A stretch of 64,000 nt of DNA from Rhododendron vialii (GCF_030253575.1 NC_080558.1:506001-570000); one strand, 5' to 3'; positions 10,801 to 22,980 are shown, counted from the first letter of the stretch. Numbers and translations are program-made. The notes: generated by a model from the letters alone, not told the origin.

Positions 10801-13651
10801 ATCATTTGTCACCTTGGATTTCCAGGCCACAAGTATGGCATAATTTTGCTCCACTATTCCAACAACAAAAAAAAAAGAAAAAAAAAGAACCCATCTCAAG
10901 CTTGATCAAACTTTTAAAATGGAGTCACTCTCATCATGGCTTAGTATGCAGTCTGCTATTATGAATGGGGAAATAGCAAAAGAAAACATATGTTAGACTA
11001 CAAGAAATTCACATAAAAAAAAAGCTTATTATGCCAAATACATGACATTTACCAGTTTGAAGATCTTACTTTTAAGTGTTCATGAGCTTCTTTGACAGTC
11101 TTCCCATCCTTCTTCTTCTTCCAATTATGACCATCTCTCCGAAAGTTTCTGAGCTTTTTACGGTCAAACAGTATGATTGTACCGCCTATAGAATTTAAAA
11201 AAAACCAAGACAAAGTAGAATCGCAATCCGCTTAGATGGATGATAAGTCTCTGTTCAAAAGATAACATAGACCATTGGAGAGCCAGGTCCAATTGTGTTA
11301 ATCACTATTATACTCCTTTCCCGCTACAATGAAAACTACTTACTTTTTGGCAAGTTCACCGGCTTGACACTGATACTGAAATACTTATAGTTACACAATA
11401 TTGCATGGATTTCATTTGGCCTTAACCATCTTGCCTTGGCTTCGTCCATGATGTTGACAACATCCAAATCTGTCCATTAAACCAGGATCATAATGAGCTA
11501 TAAGCATGAAGTACAAGTTGTATAACAAAAGCAAAAAAAAATATATATCGCTGATTTACTGTGTCAAAATGATGCGGTCCAGAAAAGGTGGCCAAGGGTA
11601 TTTCAGTAATTTAACCATTATCCGGTTTTTAAGGGTTAGGATTGGCCATAGATCTACTTGGGATATTGCCTAGACATGGGCTGGATTCTTAGGAGTGTCT
11701 TTTGGGTTTTAGTCAAGTCAAAATGTCTATTTAATTTTCTAGTCAAAGTCTTTAGAGTTAATTAGTTGATCAAAGAGTCATTTGGTTTTTCCATGTCATT
11801 AATGTTAAGTGTAGTCAAAGAGTCAATTAGTTGATCTAAGAGTTATAAGTTTTTCCATGTCATTAATGTAGTCAAAGAGTCTATGTTCAATGTGTCTTTG
11901 GAAGTCTAAAGTTAGTTGAAGGTTATTTATGTTAGGAAGTTCTAGAGTCAAGTTGAAATGGTTATAAATAAGATTGTAAGCCTTATGGCAAATGATGATT
12001 GAATGAATGAAAAAATTGAGTAGCTTTCAAGCTATTAGATTGTGTGATGCAATCTTTTCTTTGGTGTGATGCTAAAGAGCCCCTAGGTGTGATGCCTTGG
12101 GTTTTCTAGGTGTGATGCCTAGACCTATCCTTCTCTAACCCTCATCTCGTTCTTCTTACAAATTACTATTCACGTCCACTGTTCACAGCCCCAAAAAAAC
12201 AGCCCCTTTTCCTCGTGTTCGATCATACTTAGCCCTATTCCAACTCTGTCCTGCATCACAAAAGCTAGTAACAACATGAAATAACCATTAAGGACGCTAA
12301 TCTAGAATACAACTGTCAACCGACAACTACCAGGAAGAAAGAGATGGGAAGCCTGAACCTAGTATTTGGGACAGCTGTAGAATATCAATGGTGCCTGTCT
12401 GGTTTCTAATTTACTAAAAATTTTGCCTAAATTAAAAGTTATCACAGCTTTCATTGGTACATCAACCAAACTTTCAGGGTAATCCCAAATATCCCTCCTA
12501 AAATGTTAAAAGATTGGCTTACGTGATGCTGACAGCATGCCTATCAGGAAAGAGAACCGGGGAGTCTACATATCTATCAGCTCAATATTGCCATTCTACC
12601 TTATCTATGGTAGAATTCTCAATCACATCATAGGCTATTAAGGCCCAACTTTTCATGGTCATCCCAATGTCAACTACATCACCTAAAGGTCGGAAATAAA
12701 AGGCCCCTTTTAGCATTCCTAACACCACAATGCTTTAATCTTGCCCCTCACTTAAGTGAGTTAAGTCTTTATTACATGGATGCGAACACGAGCATCAGTT
12801 TATGTGCACCTTCAATTGTCGGATGTTCTTAAACCTGCATAGCAACAACAACAATAAAAGTACCCATGTAATCCCCAATCGCTGGGGGTGTGGGCGGGGC
12901 TGCTCTCACAAAGTTTTACTACTGAAATAGCAGCCCCCCTATATCTCCAAAAATCGATGAACAAGGGACGTTATGCTGTGAACTATGCCCCCAAATCACT
13001 ACCGGAAGGCATCAAAGAGGGCAGGCTTAGGAACCCAATTGAATTTTTGCGCTCATTAGTCATTAACTTACATGTATTACCTAAACTGGCATATTAGTGG
13101 CATATCAGGATATTCATATATGTCTAACTTGAGTACTGGTACAAAGGCACAGCCTAAACACTTATGTGCTTTTTATATTCATATCATTTCTAAACGATAT
13201 GTTTAACTCATGCAGTAATGTGGTATTAAGGAAAACTGTGAGATTTCTCTCTCGCCATCATGTGAAGGCTACAAGTGTTTCTGTCTAGTATATATGAGCT
13301 TCTTTTGCTTCAAATATCACGTAAAGCAAAATTGGACGATCCAAGTGTCTCAACATCCCCTGATCCCAAACCTGCAACTTCAAGCAAACATGGACAAAGT
13401 ATTTTTTTTATATAACTCAGGTGTCCGGGCAGCTTACACGCCCACGCCCACTTACTTGTCCAATCCTATAACTATGAGTATTACTATCAAACAGGACAAA
13501 AGTACGTACTTGTCCAAATCATAAACTACAAGCAAAGAAAAACAAAACAATAAAAGAAAAAAATTTGTGATTCAGTATTTTACGCGCCTGCCATTGTACG
13601 GAATCCATGAGTTTCCCAGCCAGCGAGACGTCCTTGTATGGTATTTTCCAT
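2470..13651 (-). CDS. CAMTA: CAMTA calmodulin-binding transcription activator (CAMTA5/6-like), complete, 13 exons
   Basis: CAMTA factors bind CGCG-type promoter boxes and link Ca2+/calmodulin to stress and defence transcription in the nucleus. Exons on the minus strand, in transcript order: 13588-13651, 11344-11469, 11070-11185, 9685-9773, 9505-9550, 8469-8601, 8078-8197, 7902-7960, 6791-7222, 4570-5270, 3576-4122, 2597-2905, 2470-2514. Lengths and phases sum to 929 codons (928 aa, usual size). The domains are: CG-1 DNA-binding domain about residues 30-147 (ARWLRPNEIHAIL, FDRKKLRNFRRDGHNWKKK, HVYYAHGEDNPTFVRRCYW, HIVLVHYRETQE); TIG/IPT domain from about 396 (ILITGFF); ankyrin repeats about 610-700 (WTALHWAAYCGREKM); then four or five IQ/calmodulin-binding helices (AARIQAAF, AMKIQHAF, AVRIQHRF, AIRIQAVYRGF) ending DIDMG. 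The start ATG gives the family N-terminus (MENTIQGRLAGWETHGF). The first intron appears to begin with GC rather than GT. Introns carry a solo LTR and a hAT element. The clade assignment is by recall of family sequences. Confidence 0.93.
7841..7890. repeat. (AG)25 microsatellite beside CAMTA exon 8
   Basis: About 25 perfect AG units; on the CAMTA sense strand this is a CT tract starting only a few bases after the donor of the 59-nt exon at 7902-7960. Its closeness to a very short exon makes length variation here a possible influence on inclusion of that exon (inference). Confidence 0.95.
10195..10615. mobile_element. hAT-type non-autonomous DNA transposon (421 bp) in a CAMTA intron
   Basis: The ends are inverted copies: CTATGATGCACCGACA at the left and the complement of CTATGAAGCACCGACAC at the right. 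The element is flanked by the same 8-bp word, CTTCTCTG, at 10187-10194 and 10616-10623, which is the target duplication size of the hAT superfamily. Both subterminal regions are built of GGACAC(GG) repeats in opposite orientation, while the middle is AT-rich with repeated TTACAGTTTGGCCCC-like units. It has no coding capacity. It lies in the intron between the CAMTA exons at 9685-9773 and 11070-11185. Confidence 0.85.
11570..12258. mobile_element. solo LTR of an LTR retrotransposon (689 bp) in CAMTA intron 1
   Basis: The segment begins TGATGC and ends GCATCA, the TG..CA ends with short inverted repeats typical of long terminal repeats. It is bounded on both sides by the 5-bp word CAAAA (11565-11569 and 12259-12263), a normal LTR-element target duplication. 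No internal region or second LTR lies nearby, so this is a solo LTR left by recombination. Orientation and family (copia or gypsy) cannot be told from the LTR alone. It is old enough to have lost its partner, but both ends and the target duplication are still exact. Confidence 0.85.
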
Positions 13652-14550
13652 TTGGCAAAAAAATCCTCAAAAAACTTGACCGATCAGTCAAAACATCGAA
13701 ATCACCGACCTAGCACGAATCAATCAACGAAAACCAATTTGATTAAAACAGCGCAATTGATCAAGAGATGGCGAGCTCTATCGGAAACAAAAATACGTTT
13801 TTTTCATACATATGTACACATACATACAGACACACACAGAGACTGCGTTGGTGGGGCGGAGAAGAACGTACCAATCGTCGAGGTCTCCGTCTGAATTTAT
13901 TTACATCGCAAGTAAAAAGAGGAGGAGGAAGGAGGAGGATTGGAAAGGTTGTCCATTCCTTTTTAAAGTCGTCCCTAGTTCTGATTTGGAATTTTGGATC
14001 AAAATGGGAAATGGTTGCATGCGGAGGTGAGCAGGAAGATAGGGGTGCACACGGAAAAATAATTGCATGTGATGGTTTCCTAATTTTTGTCCAGCAACTC
14101 TGTTCGGTATTTTTCGTACTAAACGAAAAGTACCGGTTGTTTGGTATTTTCGTCTCCAATGAACTTTTTAAATTTATGTCATAATATTTTACTTTTAGAT
14201 TTTTCTTGTTGAGATGAATGATTAATTTAAAAAATATAATGCGAACCTAACTAAAACACAGAAAAGACGAATAAAAATACAGAAATAAAAAGACGGAAAA
14301 ATTTAGACTGTTGAAATGATTTAGTTAAAAAAAATTGTAAACTCATTATTTTTAAACTTAAAAATAGGTCCTTATTTTTTAAATACTTATTTGAGAAAGC
14401 AGCCCCCTATAACCTAATGTCTTCTAAAAAATGGAACGTGTATTAAATCTAAATTTTTATTTTATTTTTCACGCATCAAACAAGTATGTAATAAAATGCT
14501 ATGTAACTATCACAATTTTACACTTAACCATTGCAGATTCCCAGCGCTTA

Positions 14551-14802
14551 GAGCATCCGCAATGTAATAATCAAAAGTGAATAATCAAAACTTAACACGT
14601 CAGTTTTTGATTATTCATTTAGAGGGTTGCTAAAGTTAGCAATTTGAAATCCCACATTGTTACTTTTGATTATTTAAATGCCCAAATTTGATTATTGGTT
14701 AGGAAGTTGCTAACTTTGATTATTACAATATGAGCACTTTTTTAAGCACACATTGCTAACTTTAACAATCTTTTGATTTTTATTATTACATTATGGATGC
14801 TC
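14551..14802. mobile_element. PIF/Harbinger-type MITE (252 bp)
   Basis: Inverted ends GAGCATCCGCAATGTAATAA (left) and the complement GAGCATCCATAATGTAATAA (right), each flanked by TTA (14548-14550 and 14803-14805), the 3-bp target duplication of PIF/Harbinger elements. Inner sequence is AT-rich with repeated TTTGATTATT words in both orientations. A larger relative with GGCCATCCACAGTGG ends lies at 43119-43900. Confidence 0.75.
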
Positions 14803-14861
14803 TTAGCACGCCCACTTAGTTTTGTCACACATTAAAAACATTTATGCTAGCCAAAATTCTT

Positions 14862-15003
14862 TTGGGAAAATGACAGTCTAGAACGTGTTTTGATAATTAA
14901 TACTCGTCAAGGACAAACTAAGAACATTTGTTAATACTGAAAATATCATTGGCAAGTATTAGTTATCAAAACACGTCATTGACCGTCATATTCACATTTC
15001 TTT
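14862..15003. mobile_element. Short fold-back MITE
   Basis: The two halves form an imperfect inverted repeat: GAAAATGACAGTC..AACGTGTTTTGATAA on the left pairs with the complement of TTATCAAAACACGTCATTGACCGTCAT-like sequence on the right. A diverged half of the same family is seen near 52015-52092, ending in GGCCGTCATTTTTCC. No clear target duplication was found. Confidence 0.5.
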
Positions 15004-15046
15004 TCAATCCTTATTAAGGCCGTAAACTTTCATTTCATTGGAGTTA

Positions 15047-15285
15047 GGCCTCGTTCAGGAACTCAATATAAGTACTTATTTTTTAAGAATGTAATTTCAA
15101 GCTCAAAAATAATTTATTTATACAAATAATTTTTCTACCAATATGGATCTTGTTTGATAGATTTCATCGAGATCTTTTATATGATGCAAGAAAAATTAAA
15201 AAATTATTTTCTATTTACATTATTTTTAAATTTAAAAATGTAAAATAAGTACTTATTTTTTAAAAAAGTGTTCTGGAACGGGGCC
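15047..15285. mobile_element. PIF/Harbinger-type MITE (239 bp)
   Basis: Ends GGCCTCGTTCAGGAAC (left) and the complement of GTTCTGGAACGGGGCC (right), flanked by TTA on both sides (15044-15046 and 15286-15288). The inner sequence contains AAGTACTTATTTTTTAA near both ends. The element at 46028-46698 belongs to the same family. Confidence 0.75.
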
Positions 15286-16439
15286 TTAAACCCACAATCT
15301 CACCAAATCTAAACGCAAGTAAATAATTAACGGGCGAGTTGCCACGATGCGTGGTACTTGATTGTCAAGGTTAGAAATTGACATGCCATAGTATAATTTG
15401 GCGGGGAAGGGTCCTAATCAGTTAGACTCCAGTTAGTTTGGATTCATTGTGTGCCCTTCTCGAGCCCGTAACAATTATCGGAACCGTTCATTTTTCAAAG
15501 TTCGTTGAGAATATTGGCCACACCAAAAATCAAGTTGATCGAATATCGTTTGATATGGTTTCGAAATGTATTAAGTTTGGGGGGAAAATGTGCAATATTG
15601 GATTACAACCCATTCAACACATTTATCCGAAGATAAATGGATTTTTAAATCATATAAAACGATATCCGATCAACTTGATTTTTGGCATGGCCAACATTAT
15701 CGACGAACTCTAAAACATGAACGATTTCAATCATTGTTACGGACCCGATAAAGACCCACAATAGATTCAAACTGAACTGAACTGATTGGAAGCCTAACTA
15801 ACGAGGACCCTTGCCCAAATTTGGCAGGCTAGACTATTAAAATACTCCTATCAAGTTCAAGCAAAATTGCTCTATTGACACGACTTTTTTAATGACCTAC
15901 CAAATCAATGCTAATCAGAGATATCATGTGCATTATATGAGAAAGTTGAAGACATGATAAGGGATGGGGCCCCGCACTACTGCATTTGCTGGCTGCGGAA
16001 CACCTACCATTAAAACACCATCAAATTTCGTGCCAAAATTGCCATCTATCTTTTTGTTTTTTAATCCAGAAAATGCCATCAATCTAATAATTGTACCAAA
16101 ATTTGGCTAAAGAGAATTTGGTTTTGATAACTTCTAGCTGAATTTGGTTTTGATGACTCCAACTACTAGCATTTTTTTTTGTTTGATAGTTTAGAGGTGT
16201 ATGCTCAGTTCACGTGCACATTAACTAATTTCCTTTCCGCTTTGGCCAAAGTCTAGTCATTGACGTTGGAACTAGAAAATTCACAACAAATTACTTTTGT
16301 TACGGCCCGATTTTGAAAATCAAACTTGATCAATTGTGCTCCATCACTAGCTTTTTGCATAACAAGAGTCTTATCCAAGCAGGGTGAAAATGATGAAACA
16401 TATATGTGCAAGGACGAAGCCCTAGTGTTAACCAATGAG

Positions 16440-16680
16440 AAAGCAGATCCGGCGCAGCGCTCAAGCGCTTCACTAGCGCGTACAGGCGCCATGCTAAGTC
16501 TGGGAATAAAAATAAATCAAAACTCAATAACATTTGAAGAGCGCCACCGGAGCGCTAGAAGGACTAGCATGGTGCTACAAAGGAGCCAAGGGCTTGCAAA
16601 GTGCTACAGACGGCTAAAGAGAAGAGCTTGCAAAGCGATGGAGCGCTGTGAAGGCGCCCCCGCAAGCGCTACATTCTGCC
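16440..16680. repeat. AGCGCT/GGCGCC-rich unclassified segment
   Basis: In otherwise AT-rich DNA this short stretch is GC-rich and holds several AGCGCT palindromes plus GGCGCC and related words. An open frame of 128 aa crosses it on the plus strand (16326-16712), but its translation is Arg/Ala/Ser-rich with no family resemblance. It may be a remnant of a larger repeat; I could not find its ends. Confidence 0.35.
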
Positions 16681-17684
16681 TCGTACTCCTAACACATGTT
16701 TTCACGCGTTAAAAAAATTTCATGCTTTCAACAACCAGACACTCTACTCTATACTAATGGCTCAGAAAGTATTCTTTTCTAGCAAGCTCAAAGGCAAAAA
16801 TAGAAAAGGCTAACTCATGCAAATATCAACAAGGATTTAAAACAACTTACATCTAAGATGCATAGAAAAACCCAATAACAAATACCATATGCAATGCCTG
16901 GTTATACCTCTTTGAGTTGAAAGCAATCTTTGGCATGAACAAATCCTTATCCCAGAAGATTTCAACCATCGAACAGAGTATCTAGACTCAATCTAAAAAG
17001 TTACCTCCCAAACCCAAATGGAATTGTGCGCCCGCACTATCGGTATTAGAAAATCGCCAATAAACATTACCAAGAACATGACAAGGGATTGTGCACCCAT
17101 ACTATTGGTATTTTGCATTTGCTGCGGAACATCTACCACAAAACAACAAATTTAGTGCCAAAATTACCAACTAGTACCTTAATTTGGAGTATACTATAAT
17201 TTTAGTGACATGAATTCAGAATTTTACTTCATCGCAAATACTATAACACTAGTACCTAAATTTGGCAGTAGAGAACTTGGTTGGCTAGCTTTATAATCTC
17301 AGTGGACATGACAAAGCAAATAAGTTTTTGTTTTTTACGAGATCGCATGTTCGATTTCTCTAAAAGTTAAACATCCTACCTTCGGAACTACAGGATAATT
17401 TGCCCGATTGTAACTTCAATAACACAAAATTAGTCGAGATGCACGCAAGTTCATCCATGTATATCTTACCATAAGAAGGGAAAAAAAAGAAAAGAAGAGA
17501 AATTGGTTTGGATAACTTGTAGCTGAATTTGGTTTTGATAACTCCTCCTACTATCTTTTTGCCTAACAAGGTCGGGACTCGGGAGAGTTCATTTGTTGAA
17601 CAACTACATATATATATATATAAATATGGTGCACTGTGTACCGCCAAAGGTCATCTAGAGAGAGAGAGAGAGAGGTGAGCAGAA

Positions 17685-20600
17685 ATGGCGGGGGATAGAG
17701 ACATAGACGATCTGCCGAAGAACGCAGCCAACCACACAGCATTGACACCCTTGTGGTTTCTTGACAGGGCAGCTCTGGTGCATCCCAACCGCAATTCTGT
17801 AATCCATGGATCGGTGCACTACACGTGGCTCCAGACCTACCAGCGCTGCCGTCGATTGGCCTCCGCTCTTTCCAACCGCTCCGTCGGCTTCGGTACCACG
17901 GTATGGTTTCATCACCGTTCTTCTCCTTTTGCCCTTCATTTGGCTACTGTGTAAGAAACGAGAACACGTGGGAGTTGGAGAAAAGATGTTGAATTTCCTG
18001 AAATTTCAGCTCGTTTGAGTCAAATATATTGTCATGGTGTGAAGAATTTATTTGATTTATTACAAACTTCCTCGGCATGCTTCATGTTGTTCACGTACAA
18101 TTTGGTAGCTGAAACTCCATAACGAAAAATAAATAAGATCAACTTAGGCTTTGTTTTTATCCAAAAATAAAAAAACTCAGGCTTTGTTTGGCATGTCTAA
18201 AGAAGATGGGATGCCTTTTTTGGCTTTCCCAGGTTGGGGGTGTAAATGATTAGAGCTAAAAGAAAACTGGTTTTTTAACTTACCGTTTATACAGTATCTT
18301 GTTTGGACTCTGTTCTGGCTTTTTAAGAGAGGCCCAATAATCTAAAGTTGGCTTCTTAAGCAAAAAAACAAACTTGCGATTAGGCAAAACGACGCCTAGC
18401 ATGAGCCATGTTATTGAAGCTTTCCAGCATAACCATCAGCAGATGTTTGTGCTGTTTTCCCCATGAAAGAGTGATGAAAATTTTACTTTTAAGCGATGGT
18501 TGGTGTCTTTTAAAAGCCAGGGTTTTTAAGATTTGCTTAATCTGTTCTGAACTGTTTTTAGCTTTTCATCAATTTTTAATTTTCCCACTTTTGTAAGGTT
18601 GGATTTCGCACCCTGAAAAGAATAGAAGAACAAAGGACGTTACCAGTGGTCCAGTACAGCCTGCAGCTCCCGCTGAAGCAATTTCAGCACCTCCGGCATG
18701 ACTGGCACCCATGTATTTTTGTTGATTTTGTTGTCAAATTGCCGGATATGCCTTTACATACAATCGAACTATTACCTCTAGGTGAATAGAGGGGAGTGAA
18801 AATCTAAAAGAGTTGGATCAAATAGTAGAACAAAGTACACTAAAGACTAAAAATTTCTTAAAAAGTGACAGCTTTAACAAAATTGGTGAACGGGTTTTGT
18901 AACAGCCTTAACTACCATTGTGCTTGTCAATGCTGAGAAGGGTTTATTATAGCCTTAACTACCATTTGTGCTTATCACATTGATTAAGATGCCTTCTTAA
19001 TTGGCAAGATGGCTTGAATTGTAGGAAGTCTGTGTGTTCATTTATGTACTTGTAGTGCTAAAGTACCTGAAAACTGGTTACTAAGTTCTGTTTTGGAACA
19101 GCCATTCTTTCCAAAACATGATATACTTTTACTCGGAAACTGTGAACTTAGTGATCCAAAAACCAGTTCTTTAATCTTTCACAGCTTACTTCTATATTTA
19201 TGCTGGCAGGTGGCAGTAATAGCACCGAATGTCCCTGCAATCTATGAAGCTCATTTTGGTGTTCCAATGGCTGGGGCTGTTATAAACCCTGTCAACATTC
19301 GGCTAAACGCACAAACCGTTGCTTTTCTTTTAGAGCATTCATCAGCTGCCGTTGTAATGGTTGACCAGGAGTTTTTCCCCTTGGCAGAGGAAGCTTTGAA
19401 AATTTGGGCAAACAATACGAAAAGCAATTTTCGGTCTCCACTTTTGATTGTCATTGCTGATGAAAGCTGTGATCCAAAGTCACTCAAATATGCTTTAGGA
19501 AGAGGAGCACTTGATTATGAGAAGTTTTTGGAAACCGGAGATCCCATGTTTGCTTGGAAGCCACCAGAGGATGAATGGCAAAGCATAGCGTTGGGGTACA
19601 CTTCTGGTACAACGGCCAGTCCTAAGGGGGTCGTTTTGCACCACCGAGGAGCATATCTCATGTCTTTGAGTTATGCTCTAGCATGGGGAATGAATGAAGG
19701 AGCTGTTTACCTTTGGACTCTACCCATGTTCCATTGCAATGGTTGGTGTTTCCCCTGGACACTTGCAGCTCTTTGTGGGACTAGCATATGCCTTCGACAG
19801 GTAACTCTCTGGGTTTTTTCACTTGATGATCCTCTTAAAAAATTACATCATTTCTCTACTGCAGCTGTTGATATATCCATTTGAGCCCATCCATAAAAGA
19901 GATGAGGGAAACAATCCAAATGATCCATTTATTAGATGCAATCAGATATAACAGTGGAGTTTATTTGTGTTGCTCTTGAATAACTGTATTTGAGGTCTTA
20001 ACCATTAGAAAGTAATATCAAAGATATCAAAGATGATTGACCAGTGCATCCTTGTTTGGTACTTGGTTGACGGTTGACCTTGGTTTGGAGTCTGGACTAC
20101 TCTTACATTATTGATCTGGCAAGTAGGATATGTATGTGTTTCTTAAGTTCACTTTTACTTGAAGAAGAATATTTTCCATTATTAGGAGCAGGAGTTTGTT
20201 TATCCTACACTATTGGCTATGTGCCATTGGATCCTCCTTACCCTCTTAGTCACCAGACATAGAGCTTAAACAAGGTTGAAGTTTCTTGGTCAATTTAGTT
20301 CAAGTTAAGGCATTTTTCTGAGGCTATCAATTCATTCAGTGAAACTTGTTGTTCTACTATCTGAATTGTTGCTCACTGGAGTCATTGACATTTACAGGTC
20401 ACAGCTAAGGCAGTTTATTCAGCCATAGCCAACCAAGGGGTGACCCATTTCTGCGCTGCACCCGTTGTGCTCAACACAATAGTGAACGCTTCTCCGGATG
20501 AAACCACCCTCCCCCTTCCTCGCTTAGTGCATGTCATGACGGCTGGTGCGGCCCCACCCCCTTCTCTCCTATCCACAATGTCCCGACTTGGGTTTCGTGT

Positions 20601-21303
20601 CACCCACACTTACGGCCTCTCAGAAACCTATGGTCCCTCCACTGTATGCGCATGGAAGCCCGAATGGGACTCACTTCCCCAAGAAACTCAAGCCCGACTC
20701 CATGCCCGTCAAGGTGTTCGATACATTGCATTGGAGGGTCTCGATATTGTCAACACAAAAGACATGACACCTGTGCCTGCTGATGGAACTACCGTCGGAG
20801 AGATTGTGCTGCGTGGGAATGCTGTGATGAAGGGATACTTGAAGAATCCCAAAGCAAATGCGGAGGCTTTTGCAAACGGGTGGTTTCACTCTGGGGATCT
20901 AGGCGTGAAGCATCCAGATGGGTATATAGAAGTTAAAGATAGGTCAAAGGACATTATCATATCCGGAGGCGAAAACATAAGTAGCGTGGAGATAGAAAAT
21001 GTACTATACGCACACCCGAAAATTTTGGAGGCATCTGTGGTGGCAAGGCCGGATGAGAGGTGGGGAGAGTCACCTTGTGCTTTTGTGACATTGAAGCCGG
21101 GTATAGACAAGTCAACCGAACAGCGTTTGGCCGAAGATATAACACAGTTCTGTCGATCTAAGATGCCGGCCTATTGGGTTCCGAAATCAATTGTTTTTGG
21201 TCCGTTGCCTAAGACGGCTACTGGGAAGGTGCAGAAGCATCTGCTGAGGGCAAAGGCCAAAGAGATGGGAGTCATGGGACCTGTCAAAAAGAGTAGGTTA
21301 TGA
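17685..21303 (+). CDS. AAE1: Peroxisomal acyl-activating enzyme (AAE1-like acyl-CoA ligase), complete, 3 exons
   Basis: ATP-dependent acyl-CoA ligase of the plant AAE family, whose members activate short/medium-chain or aromatic acids to CoA thioesters through an acyl-adenylate. Exons are 17685-17900, 19210-19800 and 20398-21303, giving 570 aa (AAE1 is ~556). Motifs: the P-loop-like AMP-binding motif YTSGTTASPKG from residue 202; HHRGAYL; the adenylation motif YGLSETYGP from 341; SGDLGVKHPDGYIEVKDR about 433-450; SKDIIISGGENISS; and the A10 lysine in PKTATGKVQK about 541. The last three residues, SRL, form a C-terminal peroxisomal targeting signal (PTS1). The start at 17685 gives the family N-terminus (LPKNAANHTALTPLWFLDRAA) with a short extra MAGDRDID. 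Substrate cannot be read from the sequence. A broken second copy lies at 62.8-64.0 kb. Confidence 0.93.
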
Positions 21304-21660
21304 TCATCTGGTGGGGTGTGAGTAAAAAGAGGCATCTAGTTGATGCTGGTTATTCCTTGTTCTTCTTCTTCACTTTAGCTCCTGTGTTGTTCATAAAAAA
21401 GGGTGAGGTTAGATTTCAGTGCTTTCTTGAGCTTGTCCTTCAGTGAACACACTGAAGGGTTAATGAAGGAGGAAGGAGATGGGACCCTGTCAAAAAGAGT
21501 ATGTTTTAATCAGACAGTGATATGGGAGTAATAAGAGGCATCTTCAAATTGCTGGTTATGATTACTTTTTTCTCATCTCTTTAGCACCCTCTGTTGTTGA
21601 TAAGAAAGAGTGGGCAAGGTTAAACTCAGCACTATGTACTTTGTTTCTTGTTTCTACTTT
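21269..21660 (+). repeat. Tandem duplication of the AAE gene end
   Basis: The last codons and the start of the 3'UTR (GGGACCTGTCAAAAAGAGTA, then a segment with AAGAGGCATCT and GCTGGTTAT) occur again about 207 bases downstream (from ~21476) with scattered changes. The second unit lies in the 3'UTR or beyond and has no role in the reading frame. Confidence 0.75.
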
Positions 21661-22980
21661 TATGAGTTTCTTACAATACATATTTTCGAGTAATTTTCCA
21701 CTGGCTCGTTGGATTTTGAGATCACAGAGTCATGCGCGTAACCTTAATATTTGATAATAAGTTAATAAGAAATTCAGATCATTGCGAATGTATAAATAAT
21801 GTATGCAAATAATTTTAAGTGTTTGAATAATGATATGTGATCATTTATGTTTTCTTTCAAACGTATGTGAATCAATCAATAGCCGCCATAAATGACCGAT
21901 TAAGCTTCTTTCGACGTATACAACTAGTACATCAATATTTAAGATAGATAGATAGTTTGGAACATTAGAATATCCTATGGTTTTTAGAATTGTTCGACAA
22001 AGTCCTCATGGCCTGCGCCGGGGGAGCATAACATAAGGAGGAAAGGGAGCCCCCACGGTGGCAGAGCGAGCCAGCCAGCCAGGGAGGGGAGACCGTCAGG
22101 CTGGGTCATTTGACAAAAATGGTAGGATTTTTAAAGCAAATTAATTGAATAGATAGAGCTAGCGGTACGACAGACATGGCTGCTGACACACGAATTACCT
22201 TTCGAGGTCGAGCAGTCTCAATTTCACTACAAAATTTTCAAATGAATGTTGGGCTGGGCCACCTCGAATGGCACGAGTCGCACGCAGGGAGACCTGCACA
22301 TACGGTTTTTAGGGGATATGGTCGAAAAACCGGCCAGCGCCCACCTGACTAGAGGGACTGAGAAATTAATGGAGTACAAAACTCATCTTTAAGCTTTACC
22401 TTATTTTGATCATTCAGGAAGTGATTGCGGGGTCGCTAAACTGACCCTGATTTTTCAGGGGCTTGAAGCAAAAATAAAAAATGAGGCATTTTTGTTGGAC
22501 TATTATAAGAGGTAAAAAAGTAGGAAGGCTTCATGAAATTTATAAAAAAAAATAGAAGTCTAAAGCAGTCACAGCACAAGCTTTAGTCAGAATCGACTAT
22601 GTCGCGAAATGAAGTCCTCCGTCCGTTTATTTCAGAGGTGCTGACCCGGAGCGAGATAGAGATGACATGCCAAACTAGTACTCCTACACAATAAATTTAA
22701 CTATGTAGAATATATACAGTACTCTCATCATTCATCAATATCATCATACTTCACTTTATCTTATCTACAATTACATATGCTTACAAACGGAGGAATTTGT
22801 GTATTTGTGTGTGATTTTAAATTAATTATTGGACAAAAGTGTCACTTTGCTAATACCTTGGGGACTAACGGCAAAATTTTATACTAAAATTCTCCTGGTT
22901 CAAATTATCCGACTGAATTCATCCTAGAAATGTACATAGACACACCAATGCTCCAGAATCAAATCACTGGAAAAATACAA
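21661..22980. other. Intergenic stretch before the dioxygenase array
   Basis: No gene is seen. About 22000-22120 is locally GC-richer with a CCAG tandem run. From about 22860 the sequence is the distal upstream region of dioxygenase copy 1; a related piece reappears at about 26780-26890 ahead of copy 2. Confidence 0.5.

Larger units (their letters stand above)
13652..17684. other. Divergent intergenic region between CAMTA and AAE
   Basis: Promoters of two divergently transcribed genes (CAMTA to the left, AAE to the right) must lie here. The CAMTA leader lies just right of 13651, and the AAE leader includes a short (AG)n run at 17658-17673. The rest is repeat-rich: MITEs at 14551-14802, 14862-15003 and 15047-15285, an AGCGCT-rich unclassified stretch at about 16440-16680, and two diverged copies of a ~200-bp segment (about 15960-16170 and 17085-17560). 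The short reading frames here match nothing I recognise. Confidence 0.6.

Noticed and set aside
13761-14184. Long open frames on both strands upstream of CAMTA
   Set aside because: They overlap the CAMTA leader region, have low-complexity His/Thr or Pro/Ser content and match no family; the true first exon is 13588-13651.
16326-16712. 128-aa frame in the CAMTA-AAE gap
   Set aside because: Its length comes from GC-rich repeats lacking stops; composition is unlike a protein and there is no recognisable domain.
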